Shown here piece after piece: positions 34,148 through 44,675 of a stretch of 64,000 nt of DNA (positions within the stretch are counted from its first letter, which is position 1; every line of letters begins with the position of its first letter). Source of the DNA: Acanthamoeba sp. SK_2022b (taxonomy: Eukaryota; Discosea; Longamoebia; Acanthamoebidae); assembly GCA_027943245.1 (NCBI GenBank), contig JANDJZ010000176.1, positions 1 to 64,000 of the forward strand, read 5' to 3'. Below the pieces are notes generated by a model, which saw nothing but the letters and a program-made list of their open reading frames with translations, had not been told where the DNA came from and searched no databases. Both the position numbers and the translations under genes were made by a program.

Positions 34148-34870
34148 TTAGTGAGTAAGCATGTTCAGCTTCTCCTTGTCGGTACATAGCTTGGTCACAG
34201 GAACTGACTTGGTGAGGAAATCAGTGAGGTTGTCATTTGTTGGAATGTAGAGGATCTCAATGGGGCTTGACGTTGTCATAGACAAAGCCCTCCTTGATGG
34301 TGAGATGCTTCATACAAGCATGATAGGCGTACAGTGGCTTTGTGACAATATGAATGGTAGACTGATTGTCACAGTAGAGTGTCATCAGGCGATTGAGAGG
34401 AAGACTGAGAGTGGTGTAGAGCTTGCACATGTAGATTGCCTGACACATGGCCTCAGTGAGAGCCTATTGCAATCGCCATCTGATGAGAGTGACACAACTG
34501 ATTGAAGGTGACTGGCCCAGGCAATCAGGCCATTGGCGAGACATGCTAGTAGCCCAGAGTAGGACTTGGCAGCGCACTTGTCAGTACTGTAGCTGGCATC
34601 AGTGTGGATGAACAGTAGTTGACTTGTGAGAGAGCAAGCAAAGTGTTGACTTGTGAGAGAGCAAGCAAAGTGTTGTCAACTGAGCATTGGTAGCAAATGG
34701 TTTGGTGGGAAGTACCTGAGAGGTAGACCAGGACATGATGTGCAGCATTGAAGTGAGTGCAATGAATGTGCATAGAAAGTGAGTGAGATACACAACAGGG
34801 AAGAGAATGTTGGGATGTGTGTTTCTCATTGTACTTACCCAGATGATAGATTGGATGCACTGTCATCTAC
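34148..34870 (-). mobile_element. Decayed Ty1/copia retrotransposon end (reverse transcriptase C-terminus and RNase H)
   Basis: On the minus strand the pieces appear in the copia order. HHVLVYLSGTSHQTICY is the RT/RNase H connection. A degenerate GLIAWASHLQSVVSLSS segment corresponds to the S-x-x-T/S-AEY region. LMTLYCDNQSTIHIV is the RNase H CDNQS motif, and YIPTNDNLTDFLTK is the terminal motif. A frameshift separates the last two, and a 27-bp tandem duplication (34618-34671) lies in the connection region. The final stop is at 34148-34150. Upstream gag, protease and integrase are absent. The copy is defective and CpG-depleted. Confidence 0.8.
34618..34671. repeat. 27-bp perfect tandem duplication
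   Basis: The unit beginning GTTGACTTGTGAGAGAGC occurs twice in direct succession (34618-34644 and 34645-34671), inside the copia remnant. Confidence 0.95.
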
Positions 34871-34909
34871 TTTTGCCTGTGTACAAAAGAGTCATTGTTA
34901 CTTTTTTCC

Positions 34910-35260
34910 AAACACTCCATTCTATCATTTGCACTTCAGTCATTCCCCAGCCATCACAACACCATCACAACACCACCACACCACCATCACATCACCACCA
35001 CACCATGACAACACCACCACAACTTCATCACAGCACTACAACATCACCACCACAACATCACCACAAACCAGCACTAACAAAACAACCACACCACCACCAC
35101 ATCACCACAACAACCACTGCAACACCACAACACCACCACCACAACATCAAACCAGCACTAACAAACAACCACACCACCACATCAACCACTGCAACACCAC
35201 AACATCACCACAACACCACCACAACATTACCTCAACAACACAACAAAAATAACAGCACAC
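34910..35260 (+). repeat. G-poor ACC/CAA-rich degenerate repeat
   Basis: About 350 bases consist almost entirely of A, C and T on the plus strand, with motifs such as CACCACAACATCACCAC. An imperfect 84-bp tandem unit is visible: AAACCAGCACTAACAAA recurs at 35065 and 35149. Thr/His-rich frames over it are artefacts. It sits between the copia remnant and 5S copy 6. Confidence 0.85.
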
Positions 35261-35324
35261 TGACACAAGTGGAACAGTCCGGCACCACCATGGCATTGTC
35301 CTAAAAGGATACGTTGCAAAAAGA

Positions 35325-35442
35325 GGATACGGCACGGTGGATTCCCGGGTGGTCGCCCACCCCAGTACTAACACCGCCTGGCGCAGCTTAACTTCGCTGT
35401 TCGGATGGGAAGCGGTGCTTTCTGCGCAGTGTGGCCGTATCC
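35325..35442 (-). rRNA. 5S ribosomal RNA, copy 6
   Basis: This is a full-length 118-nt 5S gene on the minus strand, with one difference from copies 1-3 (CATACTGCG reads CACACTGCG near the 5' end). It is followed by TCTTTTTGC, still a T5 terminator, and then by another GTATCCTTTTAG, as at copy 2. The region upstream lacks AGCTGTT. It is likely functional but a variant. Confidence 0.92.
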
Positions 35443-35759
35443 GAGAACCTACTGCTTGCCTCCTCATGTGCTCAGTTGGTCTGCCACCATGCTGTTCTTT
35501 CACCACGCGCCCAGGCACAGCCAGTGGCTGGAACGACGCCTGTCTGACGGCGCAGGCGCTGCTCCTCTCGCACGTGGCCTCACAACCGGCAAAAAAGGAA
35601 GAACAGCGTGTTGTCCAAAACCGACCAAGGGCGTGGGGTAGTGGGTAAAGCGAGAAAGGATGTATGGGTGAAAGAGTTGGGGCAGGCCTGGCCTCAGGCA
35701 TGCGCGTGGCGATAATGATGGTGGCGAAGTGATAGCGGCGCAAAACCTCAAAAACTACC
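35443..35759. other. Spacer between 5S copy 6 and ribophorin II
   Basis: These 317 bases have normal CpG content and no convincing frame. They hold the upstream region of 5S copy 6 and the 3' UTR of ribophorin II. Confidence 0.4.
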
Positions 35760-36422
35760 TTACTCCTTCTTGGTGTCCTTGGCCGAGGCGGCGAGCCTGG
35801 CGTAGAACCGGTGGCGCAGCGCCTGCCATCCGACCACCACGGTAACCAGACCCAGGACGGCGAGGTAGGACTGCGACGATTAACACGAGAGAGGCCGAGT
35901 AAAGTAAGCATCATCAATCATCGATCATCATCGCCCAATGCAACCACTTACCAGGGTCTCGATCATCGTGAGCTTGAACCAGTAGAGCACGTAAAGCCCG
36001 ATCACGGCCCCAATGGAGACAAGGAACGCGACGGCCGAGAGGAAGCCCAGGCCGGACAGCGGGAAGTTGCGGATGTTGGCGCCCACGAGGAACAGCTGTT
36101 GGCGTTAATGGGGGAGAACGTGATCAGTGACCGCAACAAGGAGGCCGGCCCCATGAAGGTGGTGGTGAGGCCAAGCGAGATGCGGCAAGAAAATGGCGGG
36201 CTAGTGTACCCCGACGAGGAGGACGAGGACGGGGACGCCGACGACGAGGGCGGTGAAGGTCATGGAGACGGTGGGAGGAGGCCTCTTCTCGGGCTTCCGG
36301 AACTGGTGGTGGATCTCGGGCTTGAGACCCTCGGTCGACGGGGTGGCGGGCTCCTCCCTCTGCTTTCCGAGGCTGCTCAAGAACACAACACGGGAAGGAG
36401 CGAGTGAGCCGCCAGTCTGTTA

Positions 36423-36493
<71 letters not shown>

Positions 36494-38583
36494 GAGAGAG
36501 AGAGAGAGAACGACAACGACGACGTTACCTGAGGAAGACATCGGCAACGGGCCAGAAGTAGGGGCGGTGGAGGAAGGCATCGCCGACGAGGAGGTGCACG
36601 GAGTACTTGCCGCTACGGCCCTGGAAGGCACGGCCAGCCTCGCGCAGGTTCTGGGGAAAAGGCACGCGAGTGGATGCGCGGTGAGAACCGGTGGCGAGAG
36701 CGAGAGGGCGAACGTGACGTGACGTGACGTACCAGGTGAACCTTGTACTTGTTGCCGGAGAGGAGGGCGGGGAGGATGACCTCGTGGCCAGACTCCTCGT
36801 GACGGAAGACGACAAAGGCCTGCTGGACGGGCAGGGGACGACCCTGGCTGCGGACGCGGAAGCTCACGAGGACGTGCTGGAGCGGGTTGGCCTTGATGAC
36901 CTCGGCCACCTTCTCGGGGTAGGAGACCTTGTAGGCGTGCTCGGGGTCCTCGTCCTCGGGGGCATCGACGACCTGGATGGCAACGTCGGAGAGCTCGGCG
37001 GTGACGACCACCTTGACGCTCCGCACGACGCCGACGGCACCGAAGACGGGCGCGTCCTTGCTCTCGGGAGCGACGGAGAGGTCGATCGAGTACAGGCCCT
37101 GGTCGGGCTTGGCGGCAAGGATGTTGAAGGAGTAGACGGTCTCGTCGGCGTTGTTGGAGACGGGGGCGGCCTGCTGGTTGTGGAGGATGATCTGCTTCTC
37201 GTTGGCGGTCGGGTAGACCTTGGTGATGTACACGTTGGCCTTGGCAGCAAACTTGCCAAAGACGTCGGTCACGCGGAACTGTAGTGACAACAGAACGATT
37301 GTAGATTATGAGAACACGTGCCAATCAACATACAACATCGACCACCAGCGCAACGTCATCACCATCACCACCACCAGATCGCCGTGGCCATGCTCGAAAG
37401 GAGGTACCTTGACGAGTGAGTCTTCGCCCTTGGAGGAGGCGAGGACGGAGCTGGTGGGGAGGGTCACCACGAGAGGCGACTTCTTCCAGGCGTTGCTGGT
37501 GACGGTCTTCAGAGCCCTCAGGAGGTAATACGCGTCAATGGCGTTGCTCACGCGCTTGTTGCGCAGGAAGAACTCTGCGAGCTTGGCGACCTGGGCCTGC
37601 ACGACAATGTTGTTAAAATCGATGAATGAGCTAAAGAGTAAAACACATCGGGGGCGATAAACTGCAAATCCCTTAACATTTGCGAGTGGGGGGTTACCTC
37701 AGTGACGGTAATGGACTCACCGCTGCGGGCGAGGGCCTCAGCGCCGATCCAGAAGAGGGCAGTGGCGCGCAGGGGGTTCTGGGGATCTTCGAATTCGATG
37801 ACATCGTCGTCTTCTTCGTCAACATCGGCCAGCAGCTGGCTGATGGGCTGAGCCACACTCTTAATGTGCTTCAGCGCTGCCTGCTTGGAAGCGTCGACAG
37901 GCTCGGGCTTGCCATCGGGGCCCTTCTTGGGGGCCTCGTTGAGGGCAGCCGCACGTCTGAGAAGAGCTAGTGCGTGGTAGGCGAGGCCAGCGTTGCCAGC
38001 GGTACCCTCCTCATCGTTGGAGCTAGCGCGGAAGAAGCCTTCGGGCTCCATCAAATCAGCGATGCGCTCAGCCACCTCGGAGGCGACGTCGCTCGAGACG
38101 GTGACGGCGGGCGAGGCAGTCTTCTGAATCTGCTGGAGGGCAGCGAGGGCGGCATGCAGATCGGCAAGTTGCGCCTCATCGTTGGAGAGGACAGACTCGA
38201 CGAGCCTCTGACCAAGAGTGGAAAGGGCGGCAGGAGAGGGCTGCGAATCGCACTGAAGGGCCGAGATTACGCCAAGGGCGCGATGTACCGCCTGGGCGTC
38301 GACGATCTTGGAAGAAGCCGCGCCGAGCAGCCCAGCTGCCTTCGCGCAGAGCTGAGCCGAATTGGGGAATGGCGTGGACTTGGAGAGGGAGACCAGCGTC
38401 GCAACGGCGTAGTAGTCCTCCTCTACCAGCTCGTTACCCTGGTTGCGCTGAAGCTGCTCAGTAAGGCGGGCACGGAGGGCGGCTTCATCGGCGCTCGAGA
38501 AGAAATCGGTGGGGGTACCCAGCGCAAGCGCTGAGACCGCAAAAAGGGCGAAGAAAGCAAGGAAGAGCAAAGAACCCTTCATC
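35760..38583 (-). CDS. RPN2: Ribophorin II, oligosaccharyltransferase subunit
   Basis: This is a subunit of the ER complex that transfers glycans to Asn residues. The minus-strand start MKGSLLFLAFFALFAVSALA at 38583 is a signal peptide. A long luminal region follows: QLCAKAAGLLGAASSKIVDA, ALGVISALQCDSQPSPAALS, AKLAEFFLRNKRVSNAIDAY (a ribophorin II signature), FRVTDVFGKFAAKANVYITK and GKYSVHLLVGDAFLHRPYFW. The C-terminal exons give KPEIHHQFRKPEKRPPPTVS, conserved in ribophorin II, and three hydrophobic segments ending in KDTKKE. That end is a lysine-rich ER-retention type tail (K-x-K-x-x-like). A CT/CA/GA compound microsatellite lies in one intron. It shares a 154-bp promoter region with the KCTD9-like gene. 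Confidence 0.93.
36423..36510. repeat. Compound (TC)n(AC)n(GA)n microsatellite
   Basis: A TC tract (36423-36448), an AC tract (to about 36490) and a GA tract (36492-36508) occur in succession within a ribophorin II intron. The TC and GA tracts are complementary and could pair around the AC loop. Confidence 0.9.
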
Positions 38584-38737
38584 CCGAGAGGCAGTGAAAT
38601 GAAGAAAATGGGAGCGATCCCTCTCGACTTCGCGACTCGCCACAACACAATAACAGAGCTGCGGACGGCTGACGTCACCCTGCAGCGTCGGCACAAAACC
38701 AAATCGAAAAAACAAAGTGGCAAACCACGGTTTAAAG
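38584..38737. promoter_or_regulatory. Divergent promoter RPN2 / KCTD9-like with a TGACGTCA site
   Basis: Only 154 bp separate two divergent start codons. The region contains the full palindrome TGACGTCA at 38670-38677, the binding site of CREB/ATF-type bZIP factors. In yeast and animals bZIP factors of the unfolded protein response control ER genes such as ribophorins through related sites, so the site may serve RPN2. Function is inferred. Confidence 0.5.
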
Positions 38738-39685
38738 ATGGAGGAGGAACTGACGCAGCTGGAGCAGCGCATCACTGAGATAAGGAGAGCCTTAGAGGCG
38801 AAGAAGGCGAAGGAAGTGGCCTTTATGCAGAAGCTGGAAAAGTCCCAGCAAGGCTATATCGTGCTGAATGTGGGCGGAGTTCGCTACACCACCAGCCGAG
38901 CCACCCTTGCGCGTTATCCACAGAGCATGCTCGAGTCGCTCGTGAGCGGGCGCTTCGACCTCAAGCCCATGGAGGACGGCTCGGTGTTCATCGACCGCGA
39001 CGGCACTCACTTTGACATCATCCTCAACGCCATGCGCAGCGGCTCTCTGTCCTATCCGCCGGGCTTCGTGGACTACAGGGCCCTCGCAGCCGAGATCGAG
39101 TTCTACCAGCTGCCCTTCGAGGTACCTCAAGCAAGAGGAAACGGTCCGGTCCCCGCCGACTTCGCTCGCCCACAGCTTTGTCAGCTGCTCGTGGCCAGCT
39201 CGGGGATCAAGGACTTCAGCGGCTTGCGTTTCTGCGGCCTCGACCTCGGCCGCCTCCGGCTCTTTGGCGAGTCGGTGAGCTCGTCGGGCGGCTTCCTGGT
39301 CCGGATGGTAGGATGCGACTTCTCGGGCTGCACCCTCTCCCAGATCCGATGCCACGGAGTCAACTTCAACCAGTGCCTCTTCATCGGGGCAGATCTCACT
39401 GGCGGCGTCTTCGAAGGTTGCGCTATGTCTGACTGTCAGTTTGGTGAGGCCGACCTGTCCAAGGCCGCTCTGACCCGATGCGACCTGCAGCGCGCGTCGT
39501 TTGTCGATGCCACCCTGTCCCAAGCCACCATCACCACCTGCAACCTTACCGGAGCCACCCTCATGCGAGCCGTCATGGACAAGACCAACTTCACTGGCTC
39601 CACGCTGGCCAATGCCAACCTCAAGGGCGTCGACACCAAGACTGCCAACTGGACGCAAGTCACGGGCCTCGTGCTGAGTCAATAG
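38738..39685 (+). CDS. KCTD9: KCTD9-like BTB and pentapeptide-repeat protein
   Basis: This is a single-exon gene of 315 aa starting MEEELTQLEQRITEIRRALE, a short coiled coil. The T1-type BTB domain follows: YIVLNVGGVRYTTSRATLAR, YPQSMLESLVSG, DGSVFIDRDGTHFDIILNAM and ALAAEIEFYQLPFE. The second half is built of pentapeptide repeats of A(D/N)Lxx type, for example GADLTGGVFEGCAMSDCQFG and GATLMRAVMDKTNFTGSTLA, forming a right-handed beta helix. This order is that of KCTD9, a candidate CUL3 adaptor. It is unusual here in lacking introns, which may mean retrocopy or intron loss. Confidence 0.9.
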   Translation: MEEELTQLEQRITEIRRALEAKKAKEVAFMQKLEKSQQGYIVLNVGGVRYTTSRATLARYPQSMLESLVSGRFDLKPMEDGSVFIDRDGTHFDIILNAMRSGSLSYPPGFVDYRALAAEIEFYQLPFEVPQARGNGPVPADFARPQLCQLLVASSGIKDFSGLRFCGLDLGRLRLFGESVSSSGGFLVRMVGCDFSGCTLSQIRCHGVNFNQCLFIGADLTGGVFEGCAMSDCQFGEADLSKAALTRCDLQRASFVDATLSQATITTCNLTGATLMRAVMDKTNFTGSTLANANLKGVDTKTANWTQVTGLVLSQ

Positions 39686-39768
39686 ACGCTCTACAACAAC
39701 GATCCACTGGTGGTCGCGCCATCGCTTTTTACTCTTGTATTGCATCAGTGCGATCTCACCTCTTCTCT

Positions 39769-42700
39769 TCATGGCCGTTCCCCGTTCTCGATGGCCCGCT
39801 GTCTCCACTTCTTGGCCTTGGCCAGATCGAGCGGCACACCTCTCCCCGTGCGGTAGCAGTGGCTCAGGTGTCGCTGCGCGCGCGGGTGACCCTGCTTGGC
39901 CGCCTGGATGTAGAGATGAACTGCCTTCTGGATGTCCTTCTCAACTGCCTCGCCACACTCGTAGCACATCCCCAGCTTCCACTGCGCGGACCTCTGTCCC
40001 TGTTGACGCCCACGAACACGTGCATCAGCTTTTTGTAATCTAAAAATTAACCAGAAAAATAAAATCAAAAATCAAATAAAAACAAAATATAAAGTGGTTG
40101 CTCTCTGATACAGGCGCACGGAAACAAACAACAAAATGGAGTGGGGAGGTACCAGCGCAGCGGCCTTGGTGTACAGTTCCACCGCCTCTTCCATGCTCTT
40201 GGTCACTCCCTGCATTGATAAGTAGCGCGAGGTGAGTGATCAGAGGCGCGTGTTGCTTGCGGAAAGGGCGTATCCCGTACCTCCCCGTGATGGTAGCAGC
40301 GCCCCAGGTTGTAGAGCGCGTCGACGAACCCGCTCTCGGCTGCTTGCTGGAACAGCTGAAAAGCTGTTGCCATGTACGCGATTGCGTGAGTATGTACACG
40401 CGTGGGGCGTGATGTAGGTCGATAGATAAGTGTAGGTAGGTCGTTAAGTTACCTTTGTCAGGAGTTCGCTGCACGAGCTTGCCAAACTGGTAGCAGAGCC
40501 CCAGGTAGTTCTGCGCTTCTGCGCAGCCGGCTTTGCTTGCCTGCGAATAGACCGCCGCTGCCCGCTTTTCGTCCTTGCCCACGCCCTGTCGACAGGCATC
40601 GTCAGCACACATTACCCGCGGTACTGGTCTGCTGTTCGTTGCCGGATGGGGGGGGGGCAGTACCCTTCCGTGCTCGTAGCATTGGCCCAGCCTGTACATG
40701 GCTACTGGGCTACCCCGCACCGCGGCCTTCTCGTATAACTCAAAGGCCCTTGTTTCGTTCGCCTCCACTCCCTGCGAGATGTGAGAGAGACCCAGCCTTA
40801 ACACGCCGCTTCGGTGTCCCAACCAACTCCGCCTAATGAGGGAGTCCACGACGAGAGAGGGTCCACGGCATACCTCCCCCTCTTTAAAGCATTCCGCCAG
40901 ATGGAGCATGCCGTTGGCATCGTTCAATTGCATCGCCTTCTTAAACCACCCCAGAGCCTGCGGTGCATGACCGGAAGGTAAGCGATGCCTCTCGATGTCG
41001 GCGGACAGGGGGGGGGGGATCAGAAAGGGCGCACCTTGCCGGCGTCATGATCGACGCCCCTGCCCGATTTGTAGCAGAGGCCGAGGCTCACCATGGCTTC
41101 GGGCAACTGCTTGGCCGCTGCCCGCGTGTAGTATTGCGCCGCCATCGCGTAGTCCACTTCGACGCCGTCTCCCTCCTCGTAGCATTGGCCCAGGCGATAC
41201 TCAGCCTGAGAGCGAGAGCTGAGGGTGAGTATCAACCGGTTCGCCTTCATGAACATCAACCGCCGAAAGAGAGAGGTGTTCACCTGTTTGTTTCCCTGCT
41301 CGGCGGCTTGCACGAAGAGGGGAATCGCCTTATTCAGGTCCTTCTCCACTCCCTTGCCTGATAAATTGGGACATGAGTGAGCGCGAGAGACGGGCGGAGA
41401 GGGAACTCCAGTAGAGTAGAGCGATCGGTACCGTAGAAGTAGCACGACGCCAAGCTCGCGGTCGCCCCCGCGTGGCTCGAGTTGCTGGCCTTTGTGTAGT
41501 ACTCCACCGCTGCAATGGCACAGGAGGTCAGCCGTGGGAGAACGAAGCGCGATAGATAAAGAACGAAGGGAGGACACGGTACCTCGCTTGAGGTCTCGGC
41601 CCATGATGTCGCCCGTCTCGAGGAATCGACCGAGAATCCACATGGCGCCCGGGTGGCCCTCCTCCGCCGCCTTGCTGTAGGTCTCGACCGCCTTTGGCAG
41701 GTCCTTTACCACGTTGTGATAGCACCAGGCGAGGTTCCACCGTGCGACCGGAAGCCCCTTGTCCGACGCCTTCGTGTACAGCTCGATGGCCTTCCCGATG
41801 TCTTTCTCGCAGCCCTCCCCTGAATCCAGTTGCCAGGTCAGTCGGCGTGCACTGCTGTGCGTGCCTGTGCGACGTGTACCGTTTTGATAGGCCCACGCGA
41901 GTGAGTTGATGGCGTGTTTGTTGCCCTGCTTGGCTGATCGAGTGAGCAGCGCCACCGCAGCGGTCATGTCCTTGGCAATGCCTGCGCTGGCCAATCAGAT
42001 AGATGTCCGATCATGTTTGAATTGAATCAAATGCGTGGTTGGGGGGGGGGGTAGCGAACCATGTCCGTTCTGATAGCACCACGCGAGATCATTCATCGCC
42101 GCTGGGCAATCTGCGGTGTCGTGATGGTGAGTACGTGCCCCCCCCCATCCCCCAAACTCCACTTTGCCTTGTGCACCTTCATTGGCGGCCATCATGTAAA
42201 GTCGAATCGCTTCCGCATTGTCCTTGCTGATCCCGACCCCGTTGAGGTAGCAAAAGCCCAGCTTGGCCGTCGCCTGCAGCCAGCCGGGAGAACTCGATTT
42301 GGTCAGCGGCAGAGCTGGCCGGGCGCCCAGGGTCGGCGATGCGTACCTTGAGGTGGCCCAGCGCGGAGGCTTCCTTCCACCGACGGAACGCCTGCTGCGG
42401 CATCTTCTGGCCTCCTCGGCCTTTGAAGTAGAACGAGCCCAGCTTGTACATGGCGTCTGTTGCCGAGAACAGGCGTTAAAGAACGGCCCACAAGCGTTGG
42501 GGGGAGGACAGAAACAGAGAGCGAAAGGGCGGGCTTTTGTCGTTTTACCCGTCGAACCGAGATCGGCGGCCTCCTCGAGGAAGAGCAATGCAAGGTTATC
42601 GTTGCGTTGGGGTCCCTTCTTATAGTGCTTCCTCGCTTCCTTCCACAGTTTCTGTTCGCGCATCACCAGAAACGCTCAGCTCCACGCACGCACGCATGCA

Positions 42701-44136
42701 TGTGGGACAGGGAACCCAGGGCTGAGCGACGCACCTTGGCTTTGGACCTGTCCTCTTCCACGACGGTCGCGTGAATGGACCCGTGCGAGTTGGACGACGC
42801 GTTGTGTGCGCCGTAGAAGGAATCCGAGCTCCTGGGCTCCTCCACGGTGTGGCCCTGTTGCTGATGAGCGCCGCTTTCCCTTCGCGACTGCCTGCCGTGC
42901 TGGTGATGGTTTTTGACGAATCGATTCATCTCGTCCTTGAGCGACTTGGGCTTGCCCCCACGCTGACTGCCACTCGCCGAAGAGCACTGCGAGTCGTTGA
43001 GGCCGGCAGCTCGGTCACCGATGCCGATGTAGTTGTGTTCGTCGTTGGCGCTCACGGTCATGTTCGTAGCGAGCATGTAGCTGTTGGCGAGCGTGCCTGG
43101 CGCGAGGGCTGTGACCGACGATTTCATGCCGCCTTCGCGCTTGGCCTTCTTGCGGGTCTCATCGAGGTCGCGGCCATTGTCACCGCAGCCGGCGCCCCCG
43201 CTGGTGTTGAGCCGCTCGCGCGTATCCGAACCGCTGCTCTCGTCCTTACGCTTCCCCTTGCCGGCCATCTTCTCTCCGCCCTGGCTCTGGCCCTGGCCCT
43301 GGCCGTCGCTTTCGTTCTTTGTGCTTCGCTTCATTTCTCGCATCTCGACGTCGGCCCCTCCGGAAGACTTGCGCAGGGCCTTGACCGCATTCTTGGACGA
43401 CGAAGATGCATCGACTCGCCGCACCACGTGAAGGTTGGTAGTTGATGTGTAGTGGATGATCTTGTTCTGCAGCTCCTTGTTGGGCAGGAGCAAGTAGATG
43501 CTCATGTTCTCTTGAGTGACCGGGCTCGTGCCCTGAACAAAACGACACCGGCCAAGAGTCAGCCACACGAGACAACATCCAGGAGGGGGGGCAAGCCTAG
43601 CCTTACCTTCTTCTTGATCCACTCTTCAATGGCCTTCCTTTCGTAGGTGTGTCCGTCTTGTCCGACCACTGGCTCACTATCGGGAGGCAACCACATCACA
43701 CAAGCAAGATCGTCGGTGGTTGACGACCAAAAAGGAAAACGTTTCATTAACGAAGCGAAAGAGCGAAGCGACACACGAGGCCGGTTTTGGTTTGGGGCAG
43801 AAGTGAGTGTACCGCATGAGGCGCTTGGTGAGCGGGCACATATACTCGGGCGGCACCAACGATCGTCCGCGGCTGTTGGCACCGCCATCCGCTGCTCTTC
43901 CCATCCCCGAAGGATCGTAGTCCGGACCCTGGACCGGCGCCTTGTGTCGCTCCTTGTGCTGATGTCGCCTACGGAACCGTTTTGTTTTTGTTTTTGTTTT
44001 TGTTTTAAAAAATTTAAAATTGCAACAAATAAATAATCAAATAATGATAACAAAAGAGACACACATACCTTGGTTTGTTGTCGGAAACTGTGAGTTCAGC
44101 GCTGTGTCGGTTGTGCACTTTCCAACACCCACGCAT
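39769..44136 (-). CDS. U-box protein with about fifteen Sel1 repeats
   Basis: The proposed start is at 44136 (MRGCWKVHNRHSAELTVSD), with ATG at 43904 as an alternative. The U-box is split over exons: PPEYMCPLTKRLMR, then SEPVVGQDGHTYERKAIEEW and VTQENMSIYLLLPNKELQN, close to the U-box consensus. A low-complexity linker rich in Ser, Gly and Lys follows. From about 42660 down to 39770 there are about fifteen Sel1-like repeats, for example ATAKLGFCYLNGVGIS, PVAMYRLGQCYEHGR and AEAQNYLGLCYQFGK, each mostly on its own exon. The U-box binds E2 enzymes, so this is a predicted E3 ubiquitin ligase whose Sel1 solenoid would bind partners. Its substrates are unknown. Confidence 0.85.
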
Positions 44137-44675
44137 GATCCTCTGTCGCTGTTGAATCGAAAGTTGATTATGCAGATAGTCAACGTGTCTTCATTCACCT
44201 TGCTATGCGCTGCGTTCTCTAACAATCCGTTATTTCTCTATTCTTCGCTTAACGTTTCAATCGATCTCTCACGTTGAGCGAATGTTGTCCGTCCACGTCC
44301 TGGCGAGGTTAACCAAGAAGCTGCCTGCCCGAAGGGTACTCGACTTCCGTCCGCGCAACTAACACCCCACGAGGCCTCACGCCGGACCTGTCCTGCGGTT
44401 CTCCACAGCAATTTTTTGAACGATAATCTGAAAAATGATTCGCATTCCATCCATTGGCGCCCTGCCATTGGTGGAGCTTGGGTTGATAGCTGCGAGCGCG
44501 CACAGGAATTACGGGAAATTACCCCGCCCTCGGGCTCGGAGACAACCTCTCGTTTGGCCCTCGACCCCGCAAGGCGAAGCAACGAGGAAAAGCAAAGCGT
44601 GTGAGCGCAAGGAATCGAAGAATACAGGAATGGCCGTGTGCTGTGTATGTGTGACATTCAATGAACGGTTTCCAC
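44137..44675. other. Intergenic region U-box gene / myosin
   Basis: These 539 bases hold the promoter of the U-box gene and the 3' end of the myosin gene, both on the minus strand. No other gene is supported. Short frames here lack third-position bias. Confidence 0.5.

Noticed and set aside
34910..35260. Thr/His-rich open frames and possible CRISPR-like array
   Set aside because: Degenerate low-complexity repeat without spacers; a eukaryotic setting makes CRISPR implausible.
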